IMG/VR virus record: IMGVR_UViG_3300014720_000219
Coordinates: 1-21,567 of that record
Origin: a virus
DNA length: 21,567 bases
Strand: one strand, 5' to 3'
A program made the position numbers and the translations under genes. Positions 15,901 to 21,567 of this stretch are shown one piece after another (the first letter of the stretch is position 1; every line of letters begins with the position of its first letter). The notes under the pieces were generated by a model. The model saw only the letters and a list, made by a program, of their open reading frames with translations, was not told where the DNA came from and did not search any database.

Positions 15901-16649
15901 TGGCAGATCTAGGTATTAAAAAATATCGTCAACCATATATTAATCTTCCACCAATAAACAGCGAAACCGAAGGGTATTCATTAAGATATAGAGTTATTTC
16001 TGAAGATAGAAACAGAGTTTCTCACTGGTCCCCAATTTATTTAATTATTCCAGAATACACCTATGTTCCTGGCTCAATTGAATTTAATAGCGCAAATCAA
16101 GTATCAACCTTTACATGGGATCCAGTTACAATTTTAAAAAATAAAACAACAGTTTCTAACATTACAAATAAACAATTAACTAATGATTTAGCAACAATAA
16201 CAACTAGCACTGCTCACTATATGGTTGTAGGTGATTGGGTAACTATAGAAAATGTAGATTCTCCATTTAATGGAACATATAAAATAAATGCGGTAACTGC
16301 AGATACTTTTACATATTACAAAGATCATGGAAATATTGCATCTACTCCAGTAAGTCCTGCTGGAGCATATAAAACTAACTCATTTATTACAAATGCCCTA
16401 GCCTATGATATTTGGTTGCGTTGGGACAGAGGAGATAGCGGTGACTGGATATATAAAGAAAGAATTCAAACAACATCTGTATCCTATCCACATGCCAGTT
16501 TTTATACTATTGGTGGGGTAGTGCAAAATCAACCACCCAATAGACTTAGTATTGAAATATATTTAACTGGACAGCCAATTGCAAGATCAGACGGGGCTGC
16601 TGGAACACCATTTTTAAAAGTATATAGAATGCTAAACGAAACGATCTAA
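15900..16649 (+). CDS. Tail protein with beta-sandwich repeats
   Basis: A 249-aa protein whose ATG overlaps the previous stop (TAATG), with GGAG (15889-15892) 7 bases upstream. The text YSLRYRVISEDRNRVSHWSPIY near residues 26-47 is what a fibronectin type III-like strand pair looks like, and FTWDPVT and YDIWLRWDRGD repeat the pattern further on. An insert around residues 85-130 (ATITTSTAHYMVVGDWVTI, FNGTYKINAVTADTFTYYK) matches a short beta module common in phage tail proteins. It is probably an accessory tip or fibre protein. It is the last gene before the promoter at 16650, so it may end the tail operon, though no terminator is visible. Confidence 0.65.
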   Translation: MADLGIKKYRQPYINLPPINSETEGYSLRYRVISEDRNRVSHWSPIYLIIPEYTYVPGSIEFNSANQVSTFTWDPVTILKNKTTVSNITNKQLTNDLATITTSTAHYMVVGDWVTIENVDSPFNGTYKINAVTADTFTYYKDHGNIASTPVSPAGAYKTNSFITNALAYDIWLRWDRGDSGDWIYKERIQTTSVSYPHASFYTIGGVVQNQPPNRLSIEIYLTGQPIARSDGAAGTPFLKVYRMLNETI

Positions 16650-16658
16650 TGATATAAT
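16650..16658 (+). promoter_or_regulatory. Extended -10 promoter between tail operon and downstream genes
   Basis: TGATATAAT is a perfect extended -10 in a 17-base gap; its first base follows the stop codon of the upstream gene. It lies 8 bases from the ATG at 16667, so a transcript from here would begin at or within about 2 bases of the start codon. GGAG at 16659-16662 could serve translation only on longer read-through transcripts. No -35-like sequence is visible. Confidence 0.5.
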
Positions 16659-16666
16659 GGAGATAT

Positions 16667-17110
16667 ATGGCTAAATTACCGCTACCAGAACGAGGACAAC
16701 CATTAGATGTTACATACATCTATGAGTTAGTTAAGACTGTTAATGATTTGTCTACAGAGGTTTCCTCTGCAGCATATAATTTTACAAGCATTGATAACGG
16801 TCCATCAATTAAAGAAACTGTAAAAACATCAAATGCAAGAGTTGTTGGTGGATATGTAGAAATTTTTACAAACAGTATTGTAAGTGCGGGTAACGAAAGA
16901 GCATTTACTTATTCATTTCAAAATGACTTTAAATTCCCCCCAATAGTTACAGCAACAGCACTAAACATTGGAAATACTGAGGCTGGTCAAAATGTTACAG
17001 TTGTTTTGCAAAAGCCAACTACATCTAAGGTTGATGGGTTTGTAAGGTTTGGAGCCTCTGGAAATCTATCGCTTGCTGTTAATCTTATTGCCATTGGTAT
17101 TCCAAACTAA
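16667..17110 (+). CDS. Small tail/fibre protein with H-type lectin-like C-terminal part
   Basis: A 147-aa protein. Residues 1-35 form a short attachment segment (LPLPERGQPLDVTYIYELVKTVNDLSTEV) with helical heptad spacing, as in trimeric fibre stalks. Residues about 60-147 are beta-rich and carry FTYSFQNDFKFPPIVTATA followed by alternating strands (VTVVLQKPTT, GFVRFGASGNLSLAVNLIAIG). The FPP-V pattern recalls H-type lectin domains and phage fibre tips, so it may bind a host sugar. The resemblance is by eye. It lies at the end of the structural block, but behind its own promoter-like motif, so it may be expressed separately from the other tail genes. Confidence 0.6.
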   Translation: MAKLPLPERGQPLDVTYIYELVKTVNDLSTEVSSAAYNFTSIDNGPSIKETVKTSNARVVGGYVEIFTNSIVSAGNERAFTYSFQNDFKFPPIVTATALNIGNTEAGQNVTVVLQKPTTSKVDGFVRFGASGNLSLAVNLIAIGIPN

Positions 17111-17119
17111 AATTTATTT

Positions 17120-17311
17120 ATGATTTTTTGTAAAAAATGTGGTGGGAGATTGTTTATTGATAGACAATACACAAGTACTCAACATATAGAAACATATTGC
17201 GTTCGATGTGGAACTAGAAAATTTTTTCATCCACCTATGGAAAGCGGAGAGGGTAGATGGTTACTAGAAAAGGAATTATCGAGAGCGAAATTTACAATAA
17301 CGACTCTGTAG
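17120..17311 (+). CDS. Small zinc-ribbon protein
   Basis: A 63-aa protein with two CxxC pairs, CKKCGG (residues 4-9) and CVRCGT (27-32), 20 residues apart between the inner cysteines, which is the classic zinc-ribbon pattern. Small phage zinc ribbons often bind nucleic acid or RNA polymerase. The C-terminal half is basic/acidic mixed (GEGRWLLEKELSRAKF). No ribosome binding site is visible before the ATG; a TAAAAT hexamer at 17108-17113 ends 6 bases upstream, so it could be leaderless. Its last 55 bases overlap the next gene in another frame, suggesting linked translation. Function is unknown; a role in transcription control is an inference. Confidence 0.7.
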   Translation: MIFCKKCGGRLFIDRQYTSTQHIETYCVRCGTRKFFHPPMESGEGRWLLEKELSRAKFTITTL

Positions 17312-17799
17312 TAAAAGGAAGTAAAAAGATATGGTTTCTTAATGGAGACCTAGTAAGGCTCTACCATAGTTCTAGATCTACTGGATTGGTTTCGGTATAT
17401 AATATTACTAAAGACAGAATTGAAACCTGTTTGCGTACAGACTTTAGAAAGAATAGAGAAAAGGCTTATACGGTTGCTGAGACTGCTAAGTTAATTAATC
17501 GTCATAGAAAATATATGCCAACACTAATGAAAAAAGGAATAATACCACCTCCAATAGGAGCAAGAGTAAATGGAGAAAGGGGCTGGCAAATAAGATCATA
17601 TTATTCAGAAAGCACGGTACAGGCAATTCGTGATATACTGGCATCTATACATATTGGACAACCAAGAAAAGATGGATTAATAACAAATAATATGACGCCA
17701 ACAAACCAAGAGTTGACAAGACGAATGGGCAAAGGTATACTTACATATACAAGAACAGATGACGGAAGGTATATTCCAATCTGGTCAGAAAATATTTAA
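17257..17799 (+). CDS. MerR-type helix-turn-helix DNA-binding protein
   Basis: A 180-aa protein. Residues about 71-128 contain a winged helix-turn-helix of the MerR/excisionase type: YTVAETAKLINRHRKYMPTL (helix, turn, helix), then GIIPPPIGARVNGERGWQIR (wing) and a following helix (SESTVQAIRDILAS). The N-terminal 65 residues form a separate beta-rich part (KKIWFLNGDLVRLYHS, GLVSVYNITKDRIE) of unknown function. The chosen ATG at 17257 has GGAGAGGG just upstream and lies inside the zinc-ribbon gene. It sits between the tail genes and the replication genes, so it may regulate one of these blocks or guide replication initiation. No integrase is seen nearby, so an excisionase role has no support here. 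Confidence 0.75.
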   Translation: MVTRKGIIESEIYNNDSVVKGSKKIWFLNGDLVRLYHSSRSTGLVSVYNITKDRIETCLRTDFRKNREKAYTVAETAKLINRHRKYMPTLMKKGIIPPPIGARVNGERGWQIRSYYSESTVQAIRDILASIHIGQPRKDGLITNNMTPTNQELTRRMGKGILTYTRTDDGRYIPIWSENI

Positions 17800-17819
17800 A
17801 ACAAGAAAAAGGTGGGGTA

Positions 17820-18032
17820 ATGGAAAAAGAAAATACAAAAATGTCAGTAACACTGGGATATACCCTTAATTTGGGTAATTTTCAATCACTAAGGATTGAC
17901 TTGGGCGTAGTTGACTCAAAGCGCAATTATGAAGACGATAGTCAAGCCTTTGAAAGAGTTTATAAATTTGTTGAAGACAAATTAACAGAAAAAATTAAAG
18001 AAGCGCAACTAGAGGCTGATAGCGATAATTAA
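17820..18032 (+). CDS. Small conserved-looking protein of unknown function
   Basis: A 70-aa protein with a strong ribosome binding site (AAAAAGGTGGGG) directly upstream. Residues about 8-31 form a beta-rich segment (SVTLGYTLNLGNFQSLRIDLG), followed from about residue 40 by an amphipathic, charged helix (FERVYKFVEDKLTEKIKEAQ). The strand part with an NLGN turn recalls small proteins that recur beside replication or recombination genes in phages, but I cannot name a family. Its ATG begins the replication block, and its stop overlaps the start of the next gene (TAATG), so the two are probably translated together. Confidence 0.65.
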   Translation: MEKENTKMSVTLGYTLNLGNFQSLRIDLGVVDSKRNYEDDSQAFERVYKFVEDKLTEKIKEAQLEADSDN

Positions 18033-18340
18033 TGGCTGAACGCAAAGACCGAATGGCTTTGCTTAGCAGATACAGTAAATTGCATACAGCAAGGTATGAG
18101 CAAAAGCCATCTTTAAATTTAAATGTAGAGCAATGGTCTGCTGATTCTTTGATAGAGTCATATGGTATTTCTGGCTGCTATGATTTACTTGAATATTATT
18201 TTAATATTGCACAAGAACCAAGTTGGAACTACTTTGCTTATAATGCAGAAAAAATTCTTAATGGTAAACTAGATATAGAGCAAGATATTGAAGAAAGAAT
18301 AGAACGAAGAAAATTGGCAAGAAGGTGGTTAAGTGAATAA
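18032..18340 (+). CDS. Small helical protein before dnaB, candidate helicase loader
   Basis: A 102-aa protein that starts in the stop codon of the preceding gene and overlaps the helicase gene by 8 bases. It is mostly helical: a basic N-terminal end (MAERKDRMALLSRYSKLHTA), a middle part rich in aromatic residues (YDLLEYYFNIAQEPSWNYF) and a charged C-terminal helix (DIEERIERRKLARRWLSE). I recognise no family. Small helical proteins encoded just before a phage DnaB-type helicase are sometimes its loader, and the overlap implies matched synthesis, so loading or anchoring of the helicase is a reasonable but unproven guess. Confidence 0.6.
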   Translation: MAERKDRMALLSRYSKLHTARYEQKPSLNLNVEQWSADSLIESYGISGCYDLLEYYFNIAQEPSWNYFAYNAEKILNGKLDIEQDIEERIERRKLARRWLSE

Positions 18341-19556
18341 TACAGAAGCAAAAGTTATTTCAGCAGTATTACAAGATAAACAAATGCATGTATTGTTACA
18401 AGCCAACGTAGAAAATCTTCTTAGAACCCATAATGATGTATGGAATTTTATTCGTTTATATTTTGATAACAATGGATCTATTCCGCCAGCATCTTTAGTA
18501 ATAGAAAAATTTAGAGACTTTCAGCCAATAGAAAATGTTGGCGCTACTAAGCATCACCTTGAAGAGTTGCAAACTGAATATTTAAACGATAGCCTTAAAG
18601 ATATTTTAAGATCTGCAGCAAGTGAGGTGCAATTAGGTAATGGTACAGAGGCACTAAATGGACTTATTACAAAAACTTCTGAGTTAAAGAAAAATACTTC
18701 TGCTATACGTGATATTGATGCTACAGATCTTGACTCTGCCGTTGCATATTTTGAAAAGATCCAGCAACAAAAATTAACTGGTCAAGTTGGTATTAAAACA
18801 GGTTTGCCAGGATTTGACAATTACCTACCTTCTGGAATTATGCCAGGACAACTTGGTGTGTTTTTAGCATATCCAGGCATTGGCAAATCTTGGCTTGCTC
18901 TTTATTTTGCAGTACAGGCATGGAAGCAAGGCAAGTCTCCATTGGTAATATCTCTTGAAATGTCTGAAACTGAAGTTCGTAATCGTGTATTTGCAATTAT
19001 GGGTGAAGGTGTTTGGTCTCATCGTAAACTAAGTAATGGTGAAGTAGAACTTGATATGCTTAAAAATTGGCATGCTAATAAAATAGCAGGCAAACCAGAG
19101 TTTCATATTATTTCAAATGATAGTGGTGGCGAAGTCAATCCATCTGTAGTTCGTGGAAAGATTGATCAATACAAGCCAGATTTTGTTATTGTAGATTATC
19201 TACAACTTATGTCCCCAAACCAAAAGTCTGAAAATGAAACGGTACGTATGAAAAATCTTTCAAGAGAACTTAAACTCATGGCTATTAGTGAAGAAGTTCC
19301 TATTGTTGCTATCTCATCTGCTACGCCTGATGATGTTAAAGACCTTAGTAGTGCCCCTACATTAGGTCAAACTGCGTGGTCTAGACAGATTGCATACGAT
19401 GCTGACTGGGTAATGGCATTGGGTCGTGCAACTAATAGTGATATTATTGAGTGTGTATTTAGAAAAAATAGAAACGGTTTTATGGGAGACTTTTTAGTAC
19501 AAGTAGATTTTGACAAAGGTTATTACAGGTATAAGGATTACGAAGATGGTAAATAA
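18333..19556 (+). CDS. dnaB: DnaB-type replicative DNA helicase
   Basis: A 407-aa superfamily 4 helicase, shorter than the roughly 470 aa of bacterial DnaB. Residues 1-110 form the small helical N-terminal domain (NTEAKVISAVLQD start, typical of the family). The RecA-like motor follows: Walker A AYPGIGKS at 179-186, catalytic-glutamate region VISLEMSETEVRNR near 207-220, Walker B FVIVDYLQLM at 284-293 and the arginine/lysine loop FRKNRNG at 376-382. All key motifs are intact, so it should unwind DNA as a hexamer at the phage fork, using ATP. It starts at GTG with AAGAAGGTGG upstream, inside the end of the previous gene, and its end overlaps the primase start by 11 bases. Arginine codons in the motor part are often CGT, whereas the N-terminal part uses AGA. 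Confidence 0.93.
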   Translation: MNNTEAKVISAVLQDKQMHVLLQANVENLLRTHNDVWNFIRLYFDNNGSIPPASLVIEKFRDFQPIENVGATKHHLEELQTEYLNDSLKDILRSAASEVQLGNGTEALNGLITKTSELKKNTSAIRDIDATDLDSAVAYFEKIQQQKLTGQVGIKTGLPGFDNYLPSGIMPGQLGVFLAYPGIGKSWLALYFAVQAWKQGKSPLVISLEMSETEVRNRVFAIMGEGVWSHRKLSNGEVELDMLKNWHANKIAGKPEFHIISNDSGGEVNPSVVRGKIDQYKPDFVIVDYLQLMSPNQKSENETVRMKNLSRELKLMAISEEVPIVAISSATPDDVKDLSSAPTLGQTAWSRQIAYDADWVMALGRATNSDIIECVFRKNRNGFMGDFLVQVDFDKGYYRYKDYEDGK

Positions 19557-20469
19557 TATTTATAGTAAAGAACAAATACAAAGAGTTTTAAATGGTGCAG
19601 GCATTGATATAGAGGCAGAATTTGGTAATGACTTTATTATCTATTGTCCATATCACAATAACACAAGAACTCCTGCTGCTGAGGTTGCAAAAGATAGTGG
19701 TTTGTTTTTTTGTTTTGGATGCCAAACTACAAAAAATCTTGAAGAGTTTGTTATGTTTGTAACTGGTAGAACTTATTTTGAAGCAGCACGATATATAAAA
19801 AGCAAACAAACAGAGACAAATATTGAAAGTGTAATTAATAAAACAATGTATGCTCCACCAGACTTTGTTCAGTATGATGAAGTATTAATTAAAAGATTAA
19901 ATAATCAAGCCCTAGAATCTCCAAGAGCAATACGCTATTACTCTAGTAGGCTTATAACTGAAGAGTCAATAAAGAAATTTGCTTTAGGTTATTCAGAAAA
20001 ACAGGATATGGTTACTATACCAGTTCATTCTCCAGATGGAATGACCCTTGGTTTTGTTGGTAGATCTATTGAAGGCAAAGAATTTAAAAATACCCCAGGA
20101 CTTCCAAAAGGTAAAATATTGTTTAATTTACATAGAATTAAAGCATCTAGTTTGGTATATGTTGTAGAATCATCTTTTGATGCTATAAGGCTAGACCAAG
20201 TAGGATTCCCAGCAGTTGCAACACTGGGCGCTAACGTATCTGCATCGCAGATTAAGTTATTAGAAAAGTACTTCAATAATGTTGTACTTGTTGCAGACAA
20301 TGACGAGGCTGGCGCAATAATGAAAGATAAGTTAATTGAAAAACTTGGTTCATTAGTCAGTGTAATAAATATAGATAAAAAATATAAAGATATAGGCGAT
20401 ATGGATGACGATGCAATTAGAACTCTTGAGTTTAAATTTGACAAATCTATATCATCTATGCTAAACTAA
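19546..20469 (+). CDS. dnaG: DnaG-type DNA primase (zinc finger plus TOPRIM)
   Basis: A 307-aa primase that makes RNA primers at the fork. The CHC2-type zinc finger is visible as CPYH (C34, H37) and CFGC (C56, C59). The TOPRIM fold follows, with VYVVESSFDAI (catalytic E208) and VADNDEAG (D251, D253). The region between (SRLITEESIKKFALGYS, VTIPVHSPDG, LGFVGRSIEG) matches the RNA polymerase core of the family. There is no C-terminal helicase-binding domain, so it is about half the size of bacterial DnaG. I chose the ATG at 19546, which has AAGGA 8 bases upstream and overlaps the helicase gene by 11 bases; a TTG at 19510 would add 12 residues that do not look like primase. It works with the adjacent helicase. 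Confidence 0.92.
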   Translation: MVNNIYSKEQIQRVLNGAGIDIEAEFGNDFIIYCPYHNNTRTPAAEVAKDSGLFFCFGCQTTKNLEEFVMFVTGRTYFEAARYIKSKQTETNIESVINKTMYAPPDFVQYDEVLIKRLNNQALESPRAIRYYSSRLITEESIKKFALGYSEKQDMVTIPVHSPDGMTLGFVGRSIEGKEFKNTPGLPKGKILFNLHRIKASSLVYVVESSFDAIRLDQVGFPAVATLGANVSASQIKLLEKYFNNVVLVADNDEAGAIMKDKLIEKLGSLVSVINIDKKYKDIGDMDDDAIRTLEFKFDKSISSMLN

Positions 20470-20493
20470 AATGACAAACAGAAGGAGAAAAAT

Positions 20494-21150
20494 ATGAGCG
20501 TTATAAAGGGACTCAAAAATATAAATGCCCTGCTCGATAAACCAAAATATGATGAAAACTCGCCAAAGGTAAGATGGCTAAAACTTGCCGATGGTCAATC
20601 AGCAAAAATCCGTTTTGTTGAGGAACTAGATGAAGACTCTGCAAATTATAATTCAAATCGTGGTCTTGCTCTAGTTGTAAAAGAACATACAAATCCAAAA
20701 GACTATAAGCGCAAGGCTGTAGACACAATGGAGTCGGAAGGTCGTGACTGGGCAGAAGAAATGCATCGTAAAGATCCAAAGGCTGGCTGGAGAGCACGTC
20801 TTCGTTTTTACTGCAACGTTCTAGTTGATGACGGTATTGAACCACCTTATGTGGCTATTTGGTCAATGGGTGTTAGCAAGCAATCAGCATTTAATACAAT
20901 TCGTGAGTATGCCTTAGAGACTGGCAGTATCTCAAACGTAGTTTGGAAAGTAAAGCGTAACGGTCAGGGTACTGAAACAAGTTACACAACTATTCCTAGT
21001 GCACCAGACACAGAACCATTTGACTGGTCAGCATACAAGCCTTATGCACTTGAGTTAGCATTAAAGAAAATTCCTTATGCTGAGCAAGAAGCATTTTACT
21101 TAGGCTTTGACGGTCCAACAACTTCATCTGCAACCAACGTAGATTGGTAA
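20494..21150 (+). CDS. Single-stranded DNA-binding protein (gp32-like, probable)
   Basis: A 218-aa protein with AGAAGGAG 6 bases before the ATG. The layout resembles T4 gp32-type binding proteins: a short N-terminal arm (KGLKNINALLDKPKYD), an OB-fold-like core (VRWLKLADGQSAKIRFVEEL, RARLRFYCNVLVDDG, PPYVAIWSMGVSKQ, VWKVKRNGQGTETSY) and a C-terminal tail (PTTSSATNVDW). The set of cysteines and histidine that binds zinc in gp32 is not recognisable; only one Cys (in FYCNVL) is seen. The tail is hardly acidic but ends in Asp-Trp. Position between primase and polymerase fits a fork protein that protects single strands. Eight of eleven arginine codons are CGT, consistent with high expression. Other recombination or replication binding proteins are possible. 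Confidence 0.75.
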   Translation: MSVIKGLKNINALLDKPKYDENSPKVRWLKLADGQSAKIRFVEELDEDSANYNSNRGLALVVKEHTNPKDYKRKAVDTMESEGRDWAEEMHRKDPKAGWRARLRFYCNVLVDDGIEPPYVAIWSMGVSKQSAFNTIREYALETGSISNVVWKVKRNGQGTETSYTTIPSAPDTEPFDWSAYKPYALELALKKIPYAEQEAFYLGFDGPTTSSATNVDW

Positions 21151-21151
21151 G

Positions 21152-21567
21152 ATGAATTACGTAGGTTTACACTTACATACACACTATTCGTTATTCGATG
21201 GTGTTGCTACTCCAGAAGAATACGTGAACCGTGCAGTTGAGTTGGGAATGCCAGCAATTGCCATTACCGACCACGGTACTTTATCTGGGCATAGGGAACT
21301 GCACCGTATTGCAAAAGCAAATAATGTAAAGCCTATCCTTGGTTTAGAAGGATACATGTGTGCAGACATATCTGATAAAAGAGATAAGTCTGAAAGAGAA
21401 GGTCAACAAGACCTTGTTTATAATCACATTATCCTTCTAGCCAAGAACCAAAAAGGTTTAGAAAATCTTAATAAAATTAGTGAAATTGCATGGACAGATG
21501 GATTTTTTAAAAAACCAAGGTTTGACTTTGCGATACTACAAAAATATAAAGAAGGTATTATTGTAAC
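21152..21567 (+). CDS. dnaE: DNA polymerase III alpha subunit, N-terminal PHP domain (partial)
   Basis: The first 138 residues of a C-family replicative polymerase; the gene runs off the end of the window. The PHP domain is clear: HLHTHYSLFDG (H7, H9) as motif I, AIAITDHG (D40, H41) as motif II, GLEGY (E66), and NHIILLAKN (H92). The polymerase active site lies outside the window. The start ATG is one base after the previous stop; no clear ribosome binding site is seen, so translation is probably coupled to the binding protein. With helicase, primase and binding protein upstream it completes a phage-encoded fork. The metal-binding positions visible so far are intact, as in polymerases whose PHP domain proofreads, which is an inference here. 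Confidence 0.93.
   Translation, partial: MNYVGLHLHTHYSLFDGVATPEEYVNRAVELGMPAIAITDHGTLSGHRELHRIAKANNVKPILGLEGYMCADISDKRDKSEREGQQDLVYNHIILLAKNQKGLENLNKISEIAWTDGFFKKPRFDFAILQKYKEGIIV

Noticed and set aside
19510-19545. Upstream TTG start for the primase
   Set aside because: It would add 12 residues read out of frame from the helicase end; the ATG at 19546 has a proper ribosome binding site.
20467-20472. TAAAAT as a promoter for the single-strand binding protein gene
   Set aside because: It consists of the primase stop codon plus three bases, lacks the TG extension and any -35, and the gene has a good ribosome binding site on a read-through transcript.
1-21567. tRNA genes, CRISPR arrays, insertion sequences, integrase or attachment sites, anti-defence systems
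   Set aside because: I read for these on both strands and saw no convincing sequence for any of them in this window.

Overview
This window is a stretch of a tailed double-stranded DNA phage or prophage genome, most likely a long-tailed siphovirus. Every supported gene lies on the + strand, packed end to start with 1-8 base overlaps or very short gaps. The DNA is visibly AT-rich. The tail assembly chaperones, the DnaB / DnaG-type primase / single-strand binding protein / DnaE-type polymerase order, and several apparently leaderless starts all recall phages of Actinobacteria. An AT-rich (for example aquatic) actinobacterial host is my best inference, but no gene here proves the host. No integrase, repressor, lysis gene, tRNA, CRISPR array or insertion sequence is visible.

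Layout. Positions 1-294: end of an unrecognised neck/tail-completion-region protein. 299-1060: a self-contained transcription unit for the major tail protein, with an extended -10 promoter before it and a strong intrinsic terminator after it. 1062-2153: two paralogous tail assembly chaperones, one long (231 aa, both chaperone halves fused in one frame) and one short (110 aa), each with its own promoter-like motif. 2176-9273: a very large tape measure protein (2365 aa, predicting a tail of about 350 nm). 9273-16649: five tail-tip or fibre proteins, including a 1444-aa protein with a hub-like C-terminal end and a lectin-like insert. 16650-17799: a third promoter-like motif, a small fibre protein, a zinc-ribbon protein and a MerR-type helix-turn-helix protein that overlaps it. 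17820-21567: the replication module, with two small proteins of unknown function, DnaB-type helicase, DnaG-type primase, a probable gp32-like single-strand binding protein and the start of a DNA polymerase III alpha subunit with a PHP domain (cut by the window end).

How it works together. Major tail protein polymerises around the tape measure with help from the chaperones; the tip proteins cap the tail and probably bind the host. The replication genes form a compact replisome of helicase, primase, binding protein and polymerase. The zinc-ribbon/HTH pair sits at the border between the two modules and is a natural candidate for controlling one of them.

The most interesting signal is in 1062-2153. 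Most long-tailed phages make a short and a long chaperone from one gene by programmed frameshifting. Here the two forms appear as separate duplicated genes, with different initiation signals and different arginine codon use, and a run of six A lies exactly where the frameshift junction would be expected in the long one.
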